Assembly (NCBI GenBank): GCA_905221605.1
Contig: CAJNDS010000025.1
Span: 52,501 to 116,500, forward strand
Length of the DNA: 64,000 nt
Reading direction: 5' to 3'
From: Symbiodinium natans
Taxonomy: Eukaryota; Sar; Dinophyceae; Suessiales; Symbiodiniaceae
How positions within the stretch are numbered: position 1 is the stretch's first letter; the number at the start of each line of letters is the position of its first letter. The notes under the pieces were generated by a model that saw only the letters and a list, made by a program, of their open reading frames with translations, was not told the origin of the DNA and made no database searches. A program made the translations under genes and the position numbers. This document shows, piece by piece, positions 38,188 to 51,077 of the stretch.

Positions 38188-38750
38188 CCAGCGCTTGAAG
38201 AAGTGGCTGCCGCTTCAGCTGCTGTAGGCGCTCCAGCCGGCTCCGAAGTCCATCCTCTCCCAAAAACCGCTTTCTTTGTTTGGTAGCCCTGCGACCTTCG
38301 AGCCTAAACTAAACTGCTTGCTGTTATTGGGGGGGGGCTTTCCGAAAGTACACGGAGGCTGTCTCTGAGTCTGAGCAACTGAGCGTCCGAAAGTAGGGGT
38401 ACCCTATTTTGGGGGGTCCCTTGAGAGGGATTCTATTCTATTTGGGGTATACAAGGGGTGCCCCTGCTTGGGCAAATGCCCCTATCAGCTTCCATCTGCA
38501 GAGAAGCGGTCCAGAATGAAAGCACATCTCGCAGCCAACCCTTGCTACTGGTACGTAGCCCGCCTTCTACTTCAAGTTTCCACAGAATGCGGGCTGGCCA
38601 GTAAGCCCCTCAATGTCCCTCAATCCAGAGCCGGCTTCAGGGTGGGGGCAGCCCAGACATGGTTTGGATTCCGGACGCATGAGGGCTTTCCCCTAAACCC
38701 TAAACCCTAAACCCGCATAATTATAAGTACGCACCCCCCCCGAACCGATC

Positions 38751-38808
38751 CGGGCCAGACTTGCCGTTTCGTAGTATTCCGGGCCAGACTTGCCGTTTCG
38801 TAGTATTC
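38751..38808. repeat. 29-bp tandem duplication
   Basis: Two perfect adjacent copies beginning CGGGCCAGACTTGCC and ending GTAGTATTC, 35 bp after a short CCCTAAA array. Confidence 0.85.
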
Positions 38809-41800
38809 GCGAGGATGCTACTTAGCGGAAGTTGCAGTATGGGATTGGTTGTGTACAGTCACAGTAACACGAAGGACGCATGGCGCAGGCCGAAATGCGT
38901 GGACTGTTTGCAACCGGCACTACTCATTTTTCCCAGAAACGCATCGCGGAGGCCAAAATACATTGGACAACACAGGCAACTGCTGGGTTTTGCTACGGGA
39001 ACATATGCCCCGCAACCCTGAGTCCAGAAACCTCCAAAGTCCTCATCCGCTTCTGCACATGTTTTCCAGAGACCTCTCCCCCCCCCCCTCCGAGTGAAGT
39101 GAACGACATTCACAAATGCACAGTCGTTCCGAACCCCTGCACTGCCACCCGTCAGGAATTCGCAGACCCAGGGGGGAAGCTTTGGGGACTGATTCGTGTT
39201 GAGAGGGCTTTGCTAGGTTCGGTGGGCTTGCTGCCGCTTTTGGCACCTTTTGAGCCTGCAGGCGCCTTTCAAACGCTCATGTGTCTTGAACCCCTCCGAT
39301 GGAGGGTCAAAGTTTAACCCTAAACTGTCCTCGAGTGGCGCCCGCAGCGCTTCAATGTCCTTCCTCCCTCTGCGAACCTTGCGGTAGTCCAGTGATCATA
39401 AGTTGCATTCATGTTGAGGGATGTTGAGGGTAAAGGGGTACAGGCTGGTGCGACCGGAGCATCCCGAAACTTTATGGCTTCAGAAATTCAGAACCACCTC
39501 CCCGAAAATTGACAACAGCTGAAAGGGGCCTCAGTGCCAGTGTGCCGCCTGTCAGGGCACGTTGCGTTTGCATGTTCTCACATTGTGACATGGAGTCGGG
39601 TTCTGGAGTCTGGAGACTCACTGGGGGCAAGCTTCGGCAGCTAGTTGGCTTCCGACATCAAATGTCTGCGTGGGGACGTGGTAACACTCGGTCTTGGGTT
39701 TGCGAGACGGGAGGCAAAGGTTAACTTTGGATTTTACTTTTATATGTTCGGGTGAATCTACTAGCGATTTTCACAAAACATTGTTCGACCATACAGTGAA
39801 ACTCCAAAGTCAGAACAAAAGCCATACCTCATCATCGTGACCTCTCATAAACACAGGTTCAAAGGGCAGGGAGGCAGTTGTTGTGACAGCGGTTCAATGG
39901 GGATGTTGGGACTTTCTCCGGCATCTGCTTTTAAGGCGTATCTGGCTCGCCCATGTTGTTATGACTTCGGTGTTTCCCTGCAATCCACTGGACCCCAACG
40001 TTGCCGTGACCATCTGCAGCAGCTGGAGTTCACCCCGACCCGACGACGTATACAGCTTAGATTCTGAAACCTTTACATCCCAGATTCTCAAGCAGCTTCA
40101 CCCTAAATGCTGCTGACGCTACGCGTTCCGGCACTCGAAGTCCGAAGCGCTAAATTGCAACTCCCCGTGTGAACGCCGCTAGCCGGAGGTGCCCTTGCCC
40201 TGTCAAGGCTCTCTATGGCCCTCAAAGTCAAAGCCCGATATCGAGATCACTAGGCAAGTCGCCCACACCTTCCTAGCAAAGGGGATTTTGCCAGAATGGC
40301 TGGAATAAGGGCAGGGAACATGCATCCTCGACACTCGGGAGCTCAAGTTGGGCCTTCGCAATCCCTTGGAGTGCCCCCGACAAGGTGCAGGTTAGTAACT
40401 GCTGCCATGCATGGCCAGGGCTCGTCTTCTTGGATCTATGCACAGGTACGAACCACCAAAGCCCCATTAAGCCCCCAGTGCCCAACCCGAAAAAGTCTGA
40501 AACACCCCAAGCCCTAAGCCTCGTAAGTTTTCGGAATGGGAGCCTCGTCTGAAGCCTGGTACGTATGCCATCCAAGAAGTAGCGTGCCTTCGGGCGGAGT
40601 AAGGTTCTTCAGCTCTTGGAGTGGGGACCCCCGGTTTGCAGCCAAGTTTGCTGGGCTATTCAGGACGCTGTCCCATTTATGATCGTGCTACAAGCGGGTG
40701 GATGATGGCGGCGTTGGGTGAAATAGCTATTTTTTATCGCTCACACGAGGTTTAGGGTTTGCAGCGCAAGTTTGTAGGCTGAGGACTCAAAGATTCTACA
40801 ACTCGGGTCCAAGTTTCACTCGAACGTGAGGACCTGGAGTTGGAGCTGAATCGCTCGTGCTGGGCACGGAGAGGAAGCTGTTCTTGCAGCCAACTACGCG
40901 TGCGACGTAACATCCGACTTGCACAGGATGCATTGAACATACACTGTATGCGCGTAGGCACAGGGTAGGGCATTGAAGAGAAGCCACGTCTTCCCATGGA
41001 ATTGATGCATGCTTGAATACAACGCTTGCTTTTTTCGCCTGCAATAGCGCTGTACACTCTGTCAAAGCTACTCGCGGCTAAATTGAGTATGTCTCAAGCA
41101 AGTGTCACTTTGACCACCACAGTACCGTGAGCTAAACATGACTGCGGATTCACGAGTGAGCTGCTGTGATGTTCACAGTCGTGGGCATTGTCGTGCTGAG
41201 ACATACAAAGATGCGAGACATTGAAGACCCCTCAATGAATCTACTCAGCTCTGTCAAACAAATTCCACGCACCTAGGCTTTCAGCTCATGGAATCGAAAC
41301 CGGTGTCGAATCATCGAAAGTCGAAAGGTGCAACAAAAGTGGTTCCGTAGCTCCAAGTAATAGGTCCTAGGACACGGCCAAACCATCCAACCCGACAAAG
41401 AAAGGATTGCCTACCTAGCTTCCGAAAAGTAGTGGCCTCTTCTTTCGGATCCGTTTCGAGGGGATTCTACAAGTCTTAGAAGCACAAAGGGGGCCCGATT
41501 TTTGGGAAGTCTCACAGAGTGGCGCCAGCAAGGAAACCCCAACAGCAAACAGAAAGGGCTGCTGTGAGTGGAGGCGTCGCCCCCGCGAACCCAAACCTGA
41601 AGCAAATACACTTAAGCTGCCCGTCTCTTTACTACGGCCCTCAAATTGAACCTCCAGGAATCCACTCGAACCCTTGAAATTTTTACTCGACGCTTTTAAA
41701 ATAAAACATGGCCCCTGAGTAGCTCCACCCTAAAACTGGCCCTTCAAAGACCATCTTGTCAGGGAGGAGTCCGTCTTCGCTCCATGCTGGAAGCGGCTGG

Positions 41801-42255
41801 GGACTATCAGTGACCCGCTGCAAGGCTGGCGATGGAGCCTGAGCTTTGGCACTTGGCAAACACGGCAAAGGCGGCATGCTCGAGTGCATTCCGCGCCCCA
41901 CAACGATCAATCACGAAGCAGTGCCGTTTCTCAAGAAGGGAGACCCTCCGATGCGCCTGCATGTCTGCCGTGTCCGAGAGGGCTGCAGAAGGCCGCTCGC
42001 GCAGCATGCGCCCCACGTTGAAGGACATCCAAACCAGCCTATACAAGGTTCTTGGGATTCTTGGGGTTTCCACTGCTGGGATGCGTGCGAATCTACCCTG
42101 CCTCACCTGAAGGTCTGGGAACCGTTTCCCTATGCCCTTCTCGAACCTGACCCGACGCAAAACTTCGAACGGTGTGGAGCAACGTCCCCGGCCCCCCTCG
42201 AAAACCAATCCCAAAGACACTACACTCTTAGGGTCGCTAGAACCAGACAGGGCCA

Positions 42256-42360
42256 CCTGTGATGCGCGCGGCGGTCGACGCTGCGCGCTATCATTGCCAG
42301 GCCCTCGGCAAAGCCGGCCTTGGCTGCGATTTCGTGGCCTATGACATCTACGTCTCTGGG
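42256..42360 (+). CDS. Candidate host exon ending at a GT donor
   Basis: An in-frame segment with protein-like composition (AAVDAARYHCQALGKAG, CDFVAYDIYVSG) ending before GTAGGTACAG. It may be linked with the upstream frame 41832-42110, which has a targeting-like Ser/Arg-rich composition. No family is recognised. Confidence 0.25.
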
Positions 42361-45300
42361 TAGGTACAGGCCAACCTTTAAGCGTCAACAGCGCGCCCTT
42401 ACTCAGATAAGTGCTGTTCGAGGACTTTCTCCTTGCAGGGCCTACTGTTCCGGTCATTGCAAGCAACTTTGTGCCCTGAAGATTTGCACCGACTAATCAC
42501 ACTACCCGTTTTAGTTGTTTAATTACTGAATCATCATTTCACGCAGGTAGCTTCTGAGGATACTGTTTCCAGACAAACCCCCCAAACAGTCCCAGGTCTT
42601 GCTAGCCCAAAGCCACAAGATAGTAGAGCCGAAATTGGAGGGTTGATGCAGTGCATGCCTTTCGTGCTGCGACTCAAATTATGGGCCACGCTGCTGAGAA
42701 AGTCAGATCGCTAACAAAGATCACAAAGGGCTCCGCATAGTGCAAAGCCTGGAACGCTGCAGGCTCGCATGGCTCTCCGATTGCCCGGAGGTCTTCACTT
42801 GAAGATCTTTGGTTTTGCGCTCGGGTGTGCAGGCTTTGGGGGATTTCTGGAACTGTCATGACCTGGGTGACCAGGGCTTGTGGAGAAGGTTTATGAACCT
42901 TGGTTAGCCAGTAGTGCTTGAAACGGTGATGGAAAGATATAGGTCGACAGGCTATTCGTCCACAGCGCCAGCAAAGCACACGCTTAGGACAACGGCATTT
43001 GCTCTTCATGGCACTTGGGGCTCCATTCGTGACTTTTCCATGCCACCGTGCTCCGCCACACGGTCTCGGTTCATGCCAAGCTTCGTGTACCGCCGGGTCG
43101 ACCTCATTGGTTTCTTCCAAAACATAGGAACAGGCGTATTACTTGGTAACTGCGTTCAGGGCATCTGAGGGAATCATATCCTTCGGGGTTTGCCCTGAAG
43201 GTGGTGTGCCCGCTGTCTTGGGCTTCAAATCCCAAACCATTACCACGTCCTCCAACTCCAAAGACTAAGAAGTCCTCAAAAGCATCTCAGAGGAGAGGAA
43301 GAGAGGAAGGGGTGATGGTGGAACGGAGCAATTGGGCATATCTTCGCCCGTCTTCGTGCGGACAAGCTGTTTCCTCTGAAGAGCCAGCTACTCCTTTGTG
43401 TTCTTTGGAACCCGGCATATTTAAACAGCTGTACGGACACTGCACTTCTGAGTTTTTGTTGGCCTCTGGAACGTGGCCATGCTGATAAGCAGCTATGCTT
43501 CGCAAGCAGGCCAAGCCCGTGAGCTCCGGCAGATACTGGATGGCCTGAGCTGTTCCACTCAGCGACGCCATGCTCCTTGCCAACTAGGCACGCTGCCAGT
43601 GTCGGGCTTGAGAGAGCAATAGGTCAGTGGTGGTGTGCCGGCGAGCTCTGTTTGGAAAGGCTTGGTTGTCCAGGGCTTAGGGGAGTCCATGGTGCCCATG
43701 ACGGCGGTCCCAACCATTCCAAAATAGAGGAGGCTTACACGGATGACCTGTGGGATTGGCAATTCAGGTCTGCGTGCAAGAGCGCACAACAGGCACTCTT
43801 TCATCTTGACAGTAGAGCAAACGTGAACCCGAGGCCTTCCATGAGTGCAGACAAAGTGCTGTGAGCACTTCAAAGATACCTCGGCTTCATGAACAGGGAA
43901 ACTTGACGTGCTAGCTTCCCGACACTGACCGTGCACAACTGCCATGGACTCAGTTTTGAAGAGACCGGGGCTCTCGCAAAGCATGCGCTTTCAATGGAGC
44001 CCCAGCACAGAAACATGCCATAAACGCAGTCAACAACTTTGGCCAGCGGCATTCGGTCACGCGCACGGGACCTGGCAAAGAGAACGGAGGGCTTCAAAAG
44101 GCTCTGCAGGCTGTAGCAAAGAAGAACAGAACGTGGTTTGTCCTGCGGCTTAACCATGGAACAATGAAGCACGTATGTGGTGCAGGTCTGTTGCTTACAG
44201 ATTTACATCCTGCGCTTTTGAAACACCTACGATTGCCTGTAAGTTCCAGATGCCAACCTGTTTTTGCAACTGATGAGCAGAGTGCACCTCGTCTATCTAA
44301 ATTGCAGAACTAACCTCTGCATTGTTGTCGGCAATATTCTTGTGTTGTCTTCTCCGGCGTGGGCTCCCGTGCTGCACTGCTCTGGTTAATGTCGTGCTCA
44401 TCCCACGCGTGATTTTCCGACATGTCGTTGCTTTTCTTCCGCTGCCTGTATATCGGCATGCGCAACAATGCTACGTACCAGTTTTGGGGATTTCGAACCT
44501 GACGCACATGCCCGCTCCCCTCGTCCCCCCACACTTCTTGCTGTAAAGCGGCACCACGAGAGCAGGCTCAAACCTTTGGAGCTGTCACACGAGCCTCGGC
44601 AGCAGCCATTTGGGGGCCAGGCCTCGAGGAGGAGACTGCCTGAAGGGTATTTTTTAAAATAAAGTTTTATCTTTACCATGTTTCTTCCGATCCCGTTGAC
44701 AAGGGCGACCGGTGAGTCGGGAATGTGAGTCGAACACAAGGGTGAACCTGGTCCGAAAACAAACAGAAACAGCACAAGACGCGTCGGAAAAAGAACAGAG
44801 GAAAACAGGAACCGAGTCCCTCCATCTAACACCCTGAAACCCATGATTTTAACCCAGGACTGCAAAACTGTTTGTGCCCTAAAGCCCTTAACTCTACAGT
44901 GATCATCAATGTTCAAGGCTGTCCGGGTCTTCTCTAAGTTTTCTGCTTTCGGCTGGGCAGGTACTTTCCTGTCTTGAGCGAATCTCCCTTTGCCATCAAC
45001 TAATCTCTACACAAGCCCTGATGGGCTGGAATACGTTTTCGTGCAGGAGATGCGGGTTCGAACATGTTTCCTCAAGTCCTTGACGCAGGCTACTTCTCAG
45101 GCTTCTTAGGGCCGGGTGTGCAAACAGCGAGGAAGCGGTCACTCTAGCCCGGAGATGAAATTCACTTGGACTGAGGTTTTCATGGTGGGCTGATGGTGGG
45201 TTGGTGTGCACCAGAGAAAAAAGCAGCCAGGAAGGTCCGAGCGACATCCCAGAAGCCAGCTGCCTGCATTCCATCCAAGGACCTTCTGCGCCAAGAAGAC

Positions 45301-46741
45301 GAAAGGGCAGAACCTCTTGGGAAAATGATGTCGTGGGCCGCAGATCAATCATGCTTCAGGAAGAAGACACCCCCATGCGTCCTTTTTCTGAGGGCCCTTA
45401 TCCGACCGCCCAGACCTGCGTGTTGTATGGAGACTGTGGCTTCCACTTTAAAGCTTCCTTGCATGCCAGTCTGCCAATCATCTCCAGGAGTTTGCACGTA
45501 TGTAGAGTTGGTATCAGGTACCTGGAGTTTACAAGTGCCTTCGTGTGCAGGTTTTTTCCAGCATGCTCACTGCTAATGGACTTGCCAGCCGCCTTAGATC
45601 CGGGGCGTCGCGGAGATGGCTATGCCAGTCTGTGGAATGTTGCGCTTACGGTTTGGACTGGTTTGGGCAGTTTGAGAGCTTGATGGTTGCCTGCCTCGGG
45701 CTGGGCTCTGTGCCGGGCCGTTCTCATGGCAACGATGGCAAAGCAGGTGGGACGGCATGCACTTACCCCCGGTCCCAAACTCAGCGTGTTCACAAGCTGT
45801 GCAGATAAGCAGCAAGTAGCCGAAGAAGTCGTTGCAGCGCGCGAGGCACAAAACGACGCCTCGGCACCAGTGATTAAAATAACTAGTTCTCATGATCATG
45901 ACCAAACAAACTATCACAACAGTCGTATTTGACAATGAATACTGAGTACTACTTGGCCAAGGCTTCTTCGCCGGAGGGTAATCCCGTGACGAATCACCGA
46001 GGCTCCCTGAAGCCCTGAGCTTCCCAAGTCTCTACGTGCGCTGAAGACACGCAGTCGTGCAATGAGCACGATCATGCCCAGAAAGTTCTTGACCTGACCT
46101 GCGGGTGGCTTTCGCGGACGCCTTTTTTTGGGGGATGAGAGGGTAGATGCCCGGTTTGTTAGCAGTGTAAGATAAAACCTCCGCTGAAGAGTTGGCCCAG
46201 TGCCCTTCGCTTGTTTCTGCCACCTGCCTAGCTGTGCACTGCGGAGCGGAAAGAGAAACTGTTCTGTTGGTTTTAGCTCCAAGCCTTGAGACCCGCGATC
46301 TTCTTCAGTAGGCCCTACTCCTGCTCAAAAAGCTCTGGAATTCTGGGCCCTGCTCCTTCAGCCGAAAACCATGTTCTAGCTATTGATCTCTCCCCCAAAC
46401 CAGCGTCCTACGGTCCTACCTGCAAAATCAGAAAGAACAACTGCTGACTGGAGAATGCGAATTGGCGAGCATGATCAGAAAACGGGGCTGCCCACCTTCC
46501 TGTTTGAGCGTAAATCTTATAGAACCCTAACCGCACCTCTCACGCAGATGTGCTTTAGACTCCAGCCCTTCCTGTCAAAGTGGCCTTGGAGCAGAACGGC
46601 CATGAAAAGCCTGGCGGGCATGGGGTCTGGGTAGCTTGACAGCTTGCGCACGCTCACAGCAGTAGCTCTTCATAAGCAGGCTCTCAAGTTAACGGCGCGG
46701 CGCGTTCCTTTCTGCTAGATTCTAGATAACATCCATATTTA

Positions 46742-46794
46742 TGTCAATCCGGCCGGATGATGTGCTCTTGGAGAGGTTCAACACATACGAGGCG
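46742..46794 (+). CDS. Candidate short first exon
   Basis: ATG at 46742 opens a short frame (MSIRPDDVLLERFNTYEAKY) that runs into CATGGTGAGC, a good GT donor context. The composition is charged and protein-like. It could be the first exon of a gene, but the next exon was not found. Confidence 0.25.
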
Positions 46795-47924
46795 AAGTAC
46801 AGGCATGGTGAGCTTCTCGCTACCCGGCCTCACCAACGACCAGATGGGAGCATGCCCTGGAAGCAAGAGGTTGGCGCAAATGATTGCACATCAATCCCGA
46901 CCTTCTAAAACGGTCGATGGCTGAAGCCAGCTTCAAAGGAAAGCGAAGGATAAATGGGCTGCCCTGCGCCAAAAAGTTGGTTGACCACCCGGCCCCACCT
47001 GCTTTAGGCTTTGCGCGGTGACACAGTAAGCTCTCTGACTCACTAAGGCTCAGGTCACTTGAGGGCCTATGGCCTGACATGTTAGAAGAAGGCCTGGCAC
47101 AGAACGTTACTTGCAGGGAGCTTCATCGAGGCTCATCATATAATTACACGGAGTATCACGGAGTAAAAAACAACATCTGCAACTTGTCAATCTCGTTTGG
47201 ATCCCGCCGTCTACTTTCGGGACTTTGTGAGCATCTGCACATGAGGATTGGAAGCGTGCTCGGAACCCAAAGCACCTCTTCTGTAGAGTCCAAGGTGCCG
47301 AAGGGCAGCAGATTCATCCTCAGGGTTACTGATTCGTGTTCAGTCACTGTCTGTTCCCGCCCACCAGTTTTTCGAAGGCTGCACCTCTTATGCTTTTTTT
47401 CTGTCAGAAGCTTTGTAGAGGGCCAACGCCTCAATTGTGCCTATATACTGGCTCATTTGCGCATGTTGCCCAAAACGCAACTCCAGCTCGAAAGGGGGTG
47501 CCGGCTCACTTGCGCGTTTAACAAAAGGGGTGGCTCACTTGCGCCCATCTCACACCCACAAGTGAGCCGGGATTTCTGGCTGGGGGGTCAATGGTGTGGT
47601 TATCACAACTATACCCACTGATGAAAGCGTGGTTTCGTACGGTGTATTTCCATATCCACGGTAGGGGGAGAAGTAGCCACGCCGAGAGGACATCGCAAGA
47701 AAGGAAGCTGGGGGCGAGTCTGCCAGCGAAGGGCATTTTCTGCATTCGCAGATGAGGAGCAGCCGTGCTGCAGGGATAGAACGTCCGGTCAGCCAGCAGA
47801 GGCAGGCGAGCTGTTGGCTCCGCTGCTCGCTCGGCTGGTGGCTCCGCTGGATGACCGACAAAGTACCAAAAGCTCTTTTCTACTGTCGGGTCCGCGCTGG
47901 GTGGGCATGGTCTTTTGGGCGGGC

Positions 47925-47956
47925 GGGCCCGTGGGCCCGTGGGCCCGTGGGCCCGT
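47925..47956. repeat. Four GGGCCCGT units
   Basis: Four perfect 8-bp GC-only-core units in tandem. Confidence 0.9.
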
Positions 47957-48553
47957 ATTCTCTGCTGGGTCGGGTGCAACCACTAGCCCCCGCCCAAACC
48001 CTGCAACCCCAAACTTATCCCCCGCAAACCCGCTTTGACAAGCCCCCTCTGCCCTGCCCAGTAGAAAGCGAACAACTGTAATATTTTTGAGGCGGGGAGG
48101 CGGGCAGAATTTCGGAAGCTTGTTGGCTTTGTATCAGAAGAGTGGCATTCGTGACGCGCCAGCAGCCAGCGCAGCTGCAATACCCACAACGGCAGCCGCC
48201 ACCTCGCCACACCGGGAAATATCGACAAGACTCGTTTTTTGGTGGTTTAGACGGGGGGGAAACCTCTCGAACACATGACTAACCAAGTTCCAGTGGCGAT
48301 AGTGCACGTCAGCAACTACCTGACACTGGTTTCCGTTGCAGGTACCTAAGCAGGATGGCCTGCTTAATGGGTGGGTGCTGGCGGGATTCATTTCGTGAAT
48401 TTGATCATGGGGGTCCGAGCAGCGAAAGTGGAGAGGATTCCAGCCACTGAGCGGCCTGATCTCTGAACTGCGGTGGGTCTTGCACAAATGTGAGCTTTTC
48501 CATGCCGTGGTCTGATGCCGTCATGAGGTATCTGCGGGTCTTCGTTCTGGCAG

Positions 48554-48784
48554 GTGGCCGAGGCTAAGGAGCTGGCAAGTCTGCATCTGCCAAAACATGC
48601 CCTACCACTGCGGGCTCACGAGGGCCCGGGCTGGACTGCCAAACCCTTCGCATTGTGCCACCGGCGGCCGCCAGCGCTGAAGCGACTGCGCTCACACCGG
48701 CAAGTGCCTTGCAAGTTCATTATTGTCTTGGATTGGAAGACCTTGAAGCGTAGAGAAGAGGTCTACAAGACGGTGCGGGCTTAA
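48554..48784 (+). CDS. Candidate terminal host exon, about 76 codons
   Basis: An open frame preceded by TTCTGGCAG, a plausible acceptor, and running to a TAA stop at 48784. The product is basic and protein-like (KELASLHLPKHALPL near the start, CKFIIVLDWKTLKRREEVY near the end). It may be the last exon of an unassigned plus-strand gene. The first codon listed is GTG, so a true start is unlikely here. Confidence 0.35.
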   Translation: MAEAKELASLHLPKHALPLRAHEGPGWTAKPFALCHRRPPALKRLRSHRQVPCKFIIVLDWKTLKRREEVYKTVRA

Positions 48785-50532
48785 AATGTAGCAGGCTGGG
48801 GTTTGGGCGAACAATGGTGTCAACGGAGAACCTACCTTCAGCAGCGAAGGGTGAACCGGTCTATCAACACCAACCGTGCCTGTGTGAAGACTTTACGGCA
48901 AAGTGCCGCGCCAACAAAACAGAAAGCACGGTGCAGCTCACCTTGGAACCTTCGACTCCGCCCTCAACTTAACTGTCGCAGACCTCAAACCAACACCAGA
49001 CTCTCCAAACCCTGAAAGCAACCTAACCATCTTGCAAGAAAGGACCGCGCCTGACCAAATCCGCGGAGCATCACGGAGCCCCGAACGCAAAGAAAGGAAG
49101 TAAGGCGCGCCTCGAGGCAGCGGGCCATTCGCCCTGGCACCTTGGTCGCCCTTGGAGACGATGCCGCCTCCACAGGCTTGTTGCGGTCCCATCCCAGGCT
49201 CGTTGGCCCGGGCTCCCTAAACATGTTAAGGCCTTTTTTAGGACTAGGAGAAACCTCTTCTGCAAAACCTTGGTAGAGCCATGGCTTTCTTCTCCGCGAC
49301 TCCGTGCCTCCGGTGTGAAGCCCTCCAGGTAGTAGTAGTTCAGCCTGCCAGACGAACAAGAAAAGCCAACCCAAAGTGGACAAGTCACTCCTCACTCCGT
49401 TTGGGCGGCTTAGCGAGGACGCCCTGCTTTGAAGCTAAAGGCTTTTACATACCCCCCAACAGCCGCGCAACATCTGCAATTGCTGGGCATAGAGATCCGG
49501 CCGAGTCGCTGCCGTAATGGGCGGCCCGCTTTGCTTTCATATCGGGTATGTCGTGTATACAGTAGGATCCACGTTGAGTTCGCAGCCTCTGAGTACACGA
49601 GGTTTCAAGAGGGATGTGTGGCGTTTGTCTCCCCAGGCACAATTCGGAAGAACTTCCACTGAGTGATCTGGACCTCTGTCTCCTGTCATAACCAGACTGC
49701 CGTCGAACCCAAACCCTCCAACCCTCTATGTCGCTGGACAAGTCAATCGTCTGATGTGCGTGTCAAGGTGCAGCTCGCGAACGCGTGACTTGATCATGTA
49801 TTTCGAGGGCAGGATACGGATGACGACCTCCGGCAGGTGAGCCCTTGCTGATCATGCCAACACCATCCTTCCCAACCCCCAGCAAGTCTGTCCCTGAGTC
49901 TCAGCCTCCAACCACCGCCGACGCGTTGAGAACTGGAGCTCCTTTCTTTTGATCGTTGTGGGAAATTTGCGGGCTTTTCGGGTTCGTCGGGTGGGACTGA
50001 TGCACCGGGCACCAGGGAGATGTTACCGCAGAACCCACTGAAGCCGAAACCCTCGGTGTCCTCATCAGGGCTGCAGCATGCAATCAGCTCCCGTGCGGTG
50101 ATCCCGTCTGCCTGCCCGCATCACCGATAAGATCTCGGGGGTTTCAGGTCTCAGGGGATGGCGCACGGCATACCAGACCCGAAACACAAACGTGTCACAT
50201 GCCAGGCACATCAAGAGCTAAACATCCTTGAACAAATCAAGCAGCTGTTTGAAAAGTAAAGCTATCCTGCTCTCCTGCCCCGGGTCTGTTCAAGAACAAA
50301 CGCGACTTGGGACGTCTTCACGAAGACCCTAAAATCTCAGAATCTCATGATTCTCTCTAGAGAGCTGAGCCGCGCACCCAAGGGACATTTGTCAGCTCCA
50401 AACAGTCTAAGTCATCGGAGCCTGCCCAGGACTTTCTTTGGAGGCGACCCAGCGCTCGAAATGGAAACTTGTTCGGTCTGATGCCACTGTCAGAGGTCGG
50501 ACCGAACACACTTGCCAGGTGCATCTGCCCCC

Positions 50533-50629
50533 GGGGTTACGAAAATAAGGACCCCAATAGAAACCCCCACATAGAGGGTTCCCTCATGATAAGGACCCCA
50601 AGAAGGTACCCCGAATTTCGGAAACCCCC
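50533..50629. repeat. Foldback-type dispersed repeat, copy 1
   Basis: A segment of about 97 bp from GGGGTTACGAAAATAAGG to GGTACCCCGAATTTCGGAAA. Both halves recur at 57437-57522. The ends are partly inverted (GGGGTTACGAAAAT against ATTTCGGAAACCCC). Confidence 0.55.
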
Positions 50630-50716
50630 ATTCGAGTCCGAAGAAATGCCAACCACTTGCAGCACCTGGCCTTCGAAGCTCCCGGGGTTTGATCTGGAAA
50701 CCGGACCTTGACCCTG

Positions 50717-51077
50717 TCAAACTCTGTAGATACCCAGGCACTTGGTGCTACCCACAACAGAGAACCTGCTGCCTTGATCATCGCAAAGCATCTGCACTTC
50801 CTGCTTCTTGAGCTCCTTGATTGTCGGCGGTTGTCGGGATGCGTCGCATTTCTGCAACGAAACACTCAACAGCTTTTCGGTATGGCAATGTCTGAACCGG
50901 ACCAAGCAAAGCCACGCAGGGTCTTAGGATCTCGTTTTGAAGTCCTCCATGCTTTACCACTCACCTGCTCACCGAATGCTGTGCGCATGAAGTCATGAAG
51001 CTCACGCAGCTCCTCCGCCACGTCATTGAAGAAAGGCCGCAGCTTGGACAGCTGCTGGGGCGTGAGCTCCTGATATG
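50717..51077 (-). CDS. Two-exon host gene fragment
   Basis: On the minus strand an exon ends FMRTAFGEQ at 50965, directly before GTGAGT. A downstream segment starts after TTGCAG at 50851 and runs to a TGA at 50717. Removing the 113-bp GT-AG intron (50852-50964) joins the two in frame, giving a charged, protein-like sequence (PFFNDVAEELRELHDFMRTA, then ELKKQEVQMLCDDQG and KCLGIYRV). The upstream exon may begin at an acceptor ATATCAG near 51070, so earlier exons are missing. No family is recognised. Confidence 0.5.

Larger units (their letters stand above)
37102..46730. other. Right host flank, second part, no complete gene
   Basis: Mostly non-coding-looking DNA with two telomere-type arrays (38124-38187 and 38692-38715), a 29-bp tandem duplication and scattered exon-like segments: about 41832-42110 and 42262-42360 plus, and 45809-45930 plus. 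None could be joined into a recognisable protein. Confidence 0.45.
46795..50716. other. Right host flank, third part
   Basis: No complete gene. The stretch holds a short GGGCCCGT tandem repeat (47925-47956), repeated GGCTCACTTGCGC words with an inverted partner (47500-47570), one candidate terminal exon (48554-48784), and a foldback repeat at 50533-50629. Confidence 0.45.

Noticed and set aside
38391-38465. Third copy of the GGTACCCC foldback family
   Set aside because: Only short words (GGGGTACCCTATTTTGGGG) are shared. The similarity is too weak to call.
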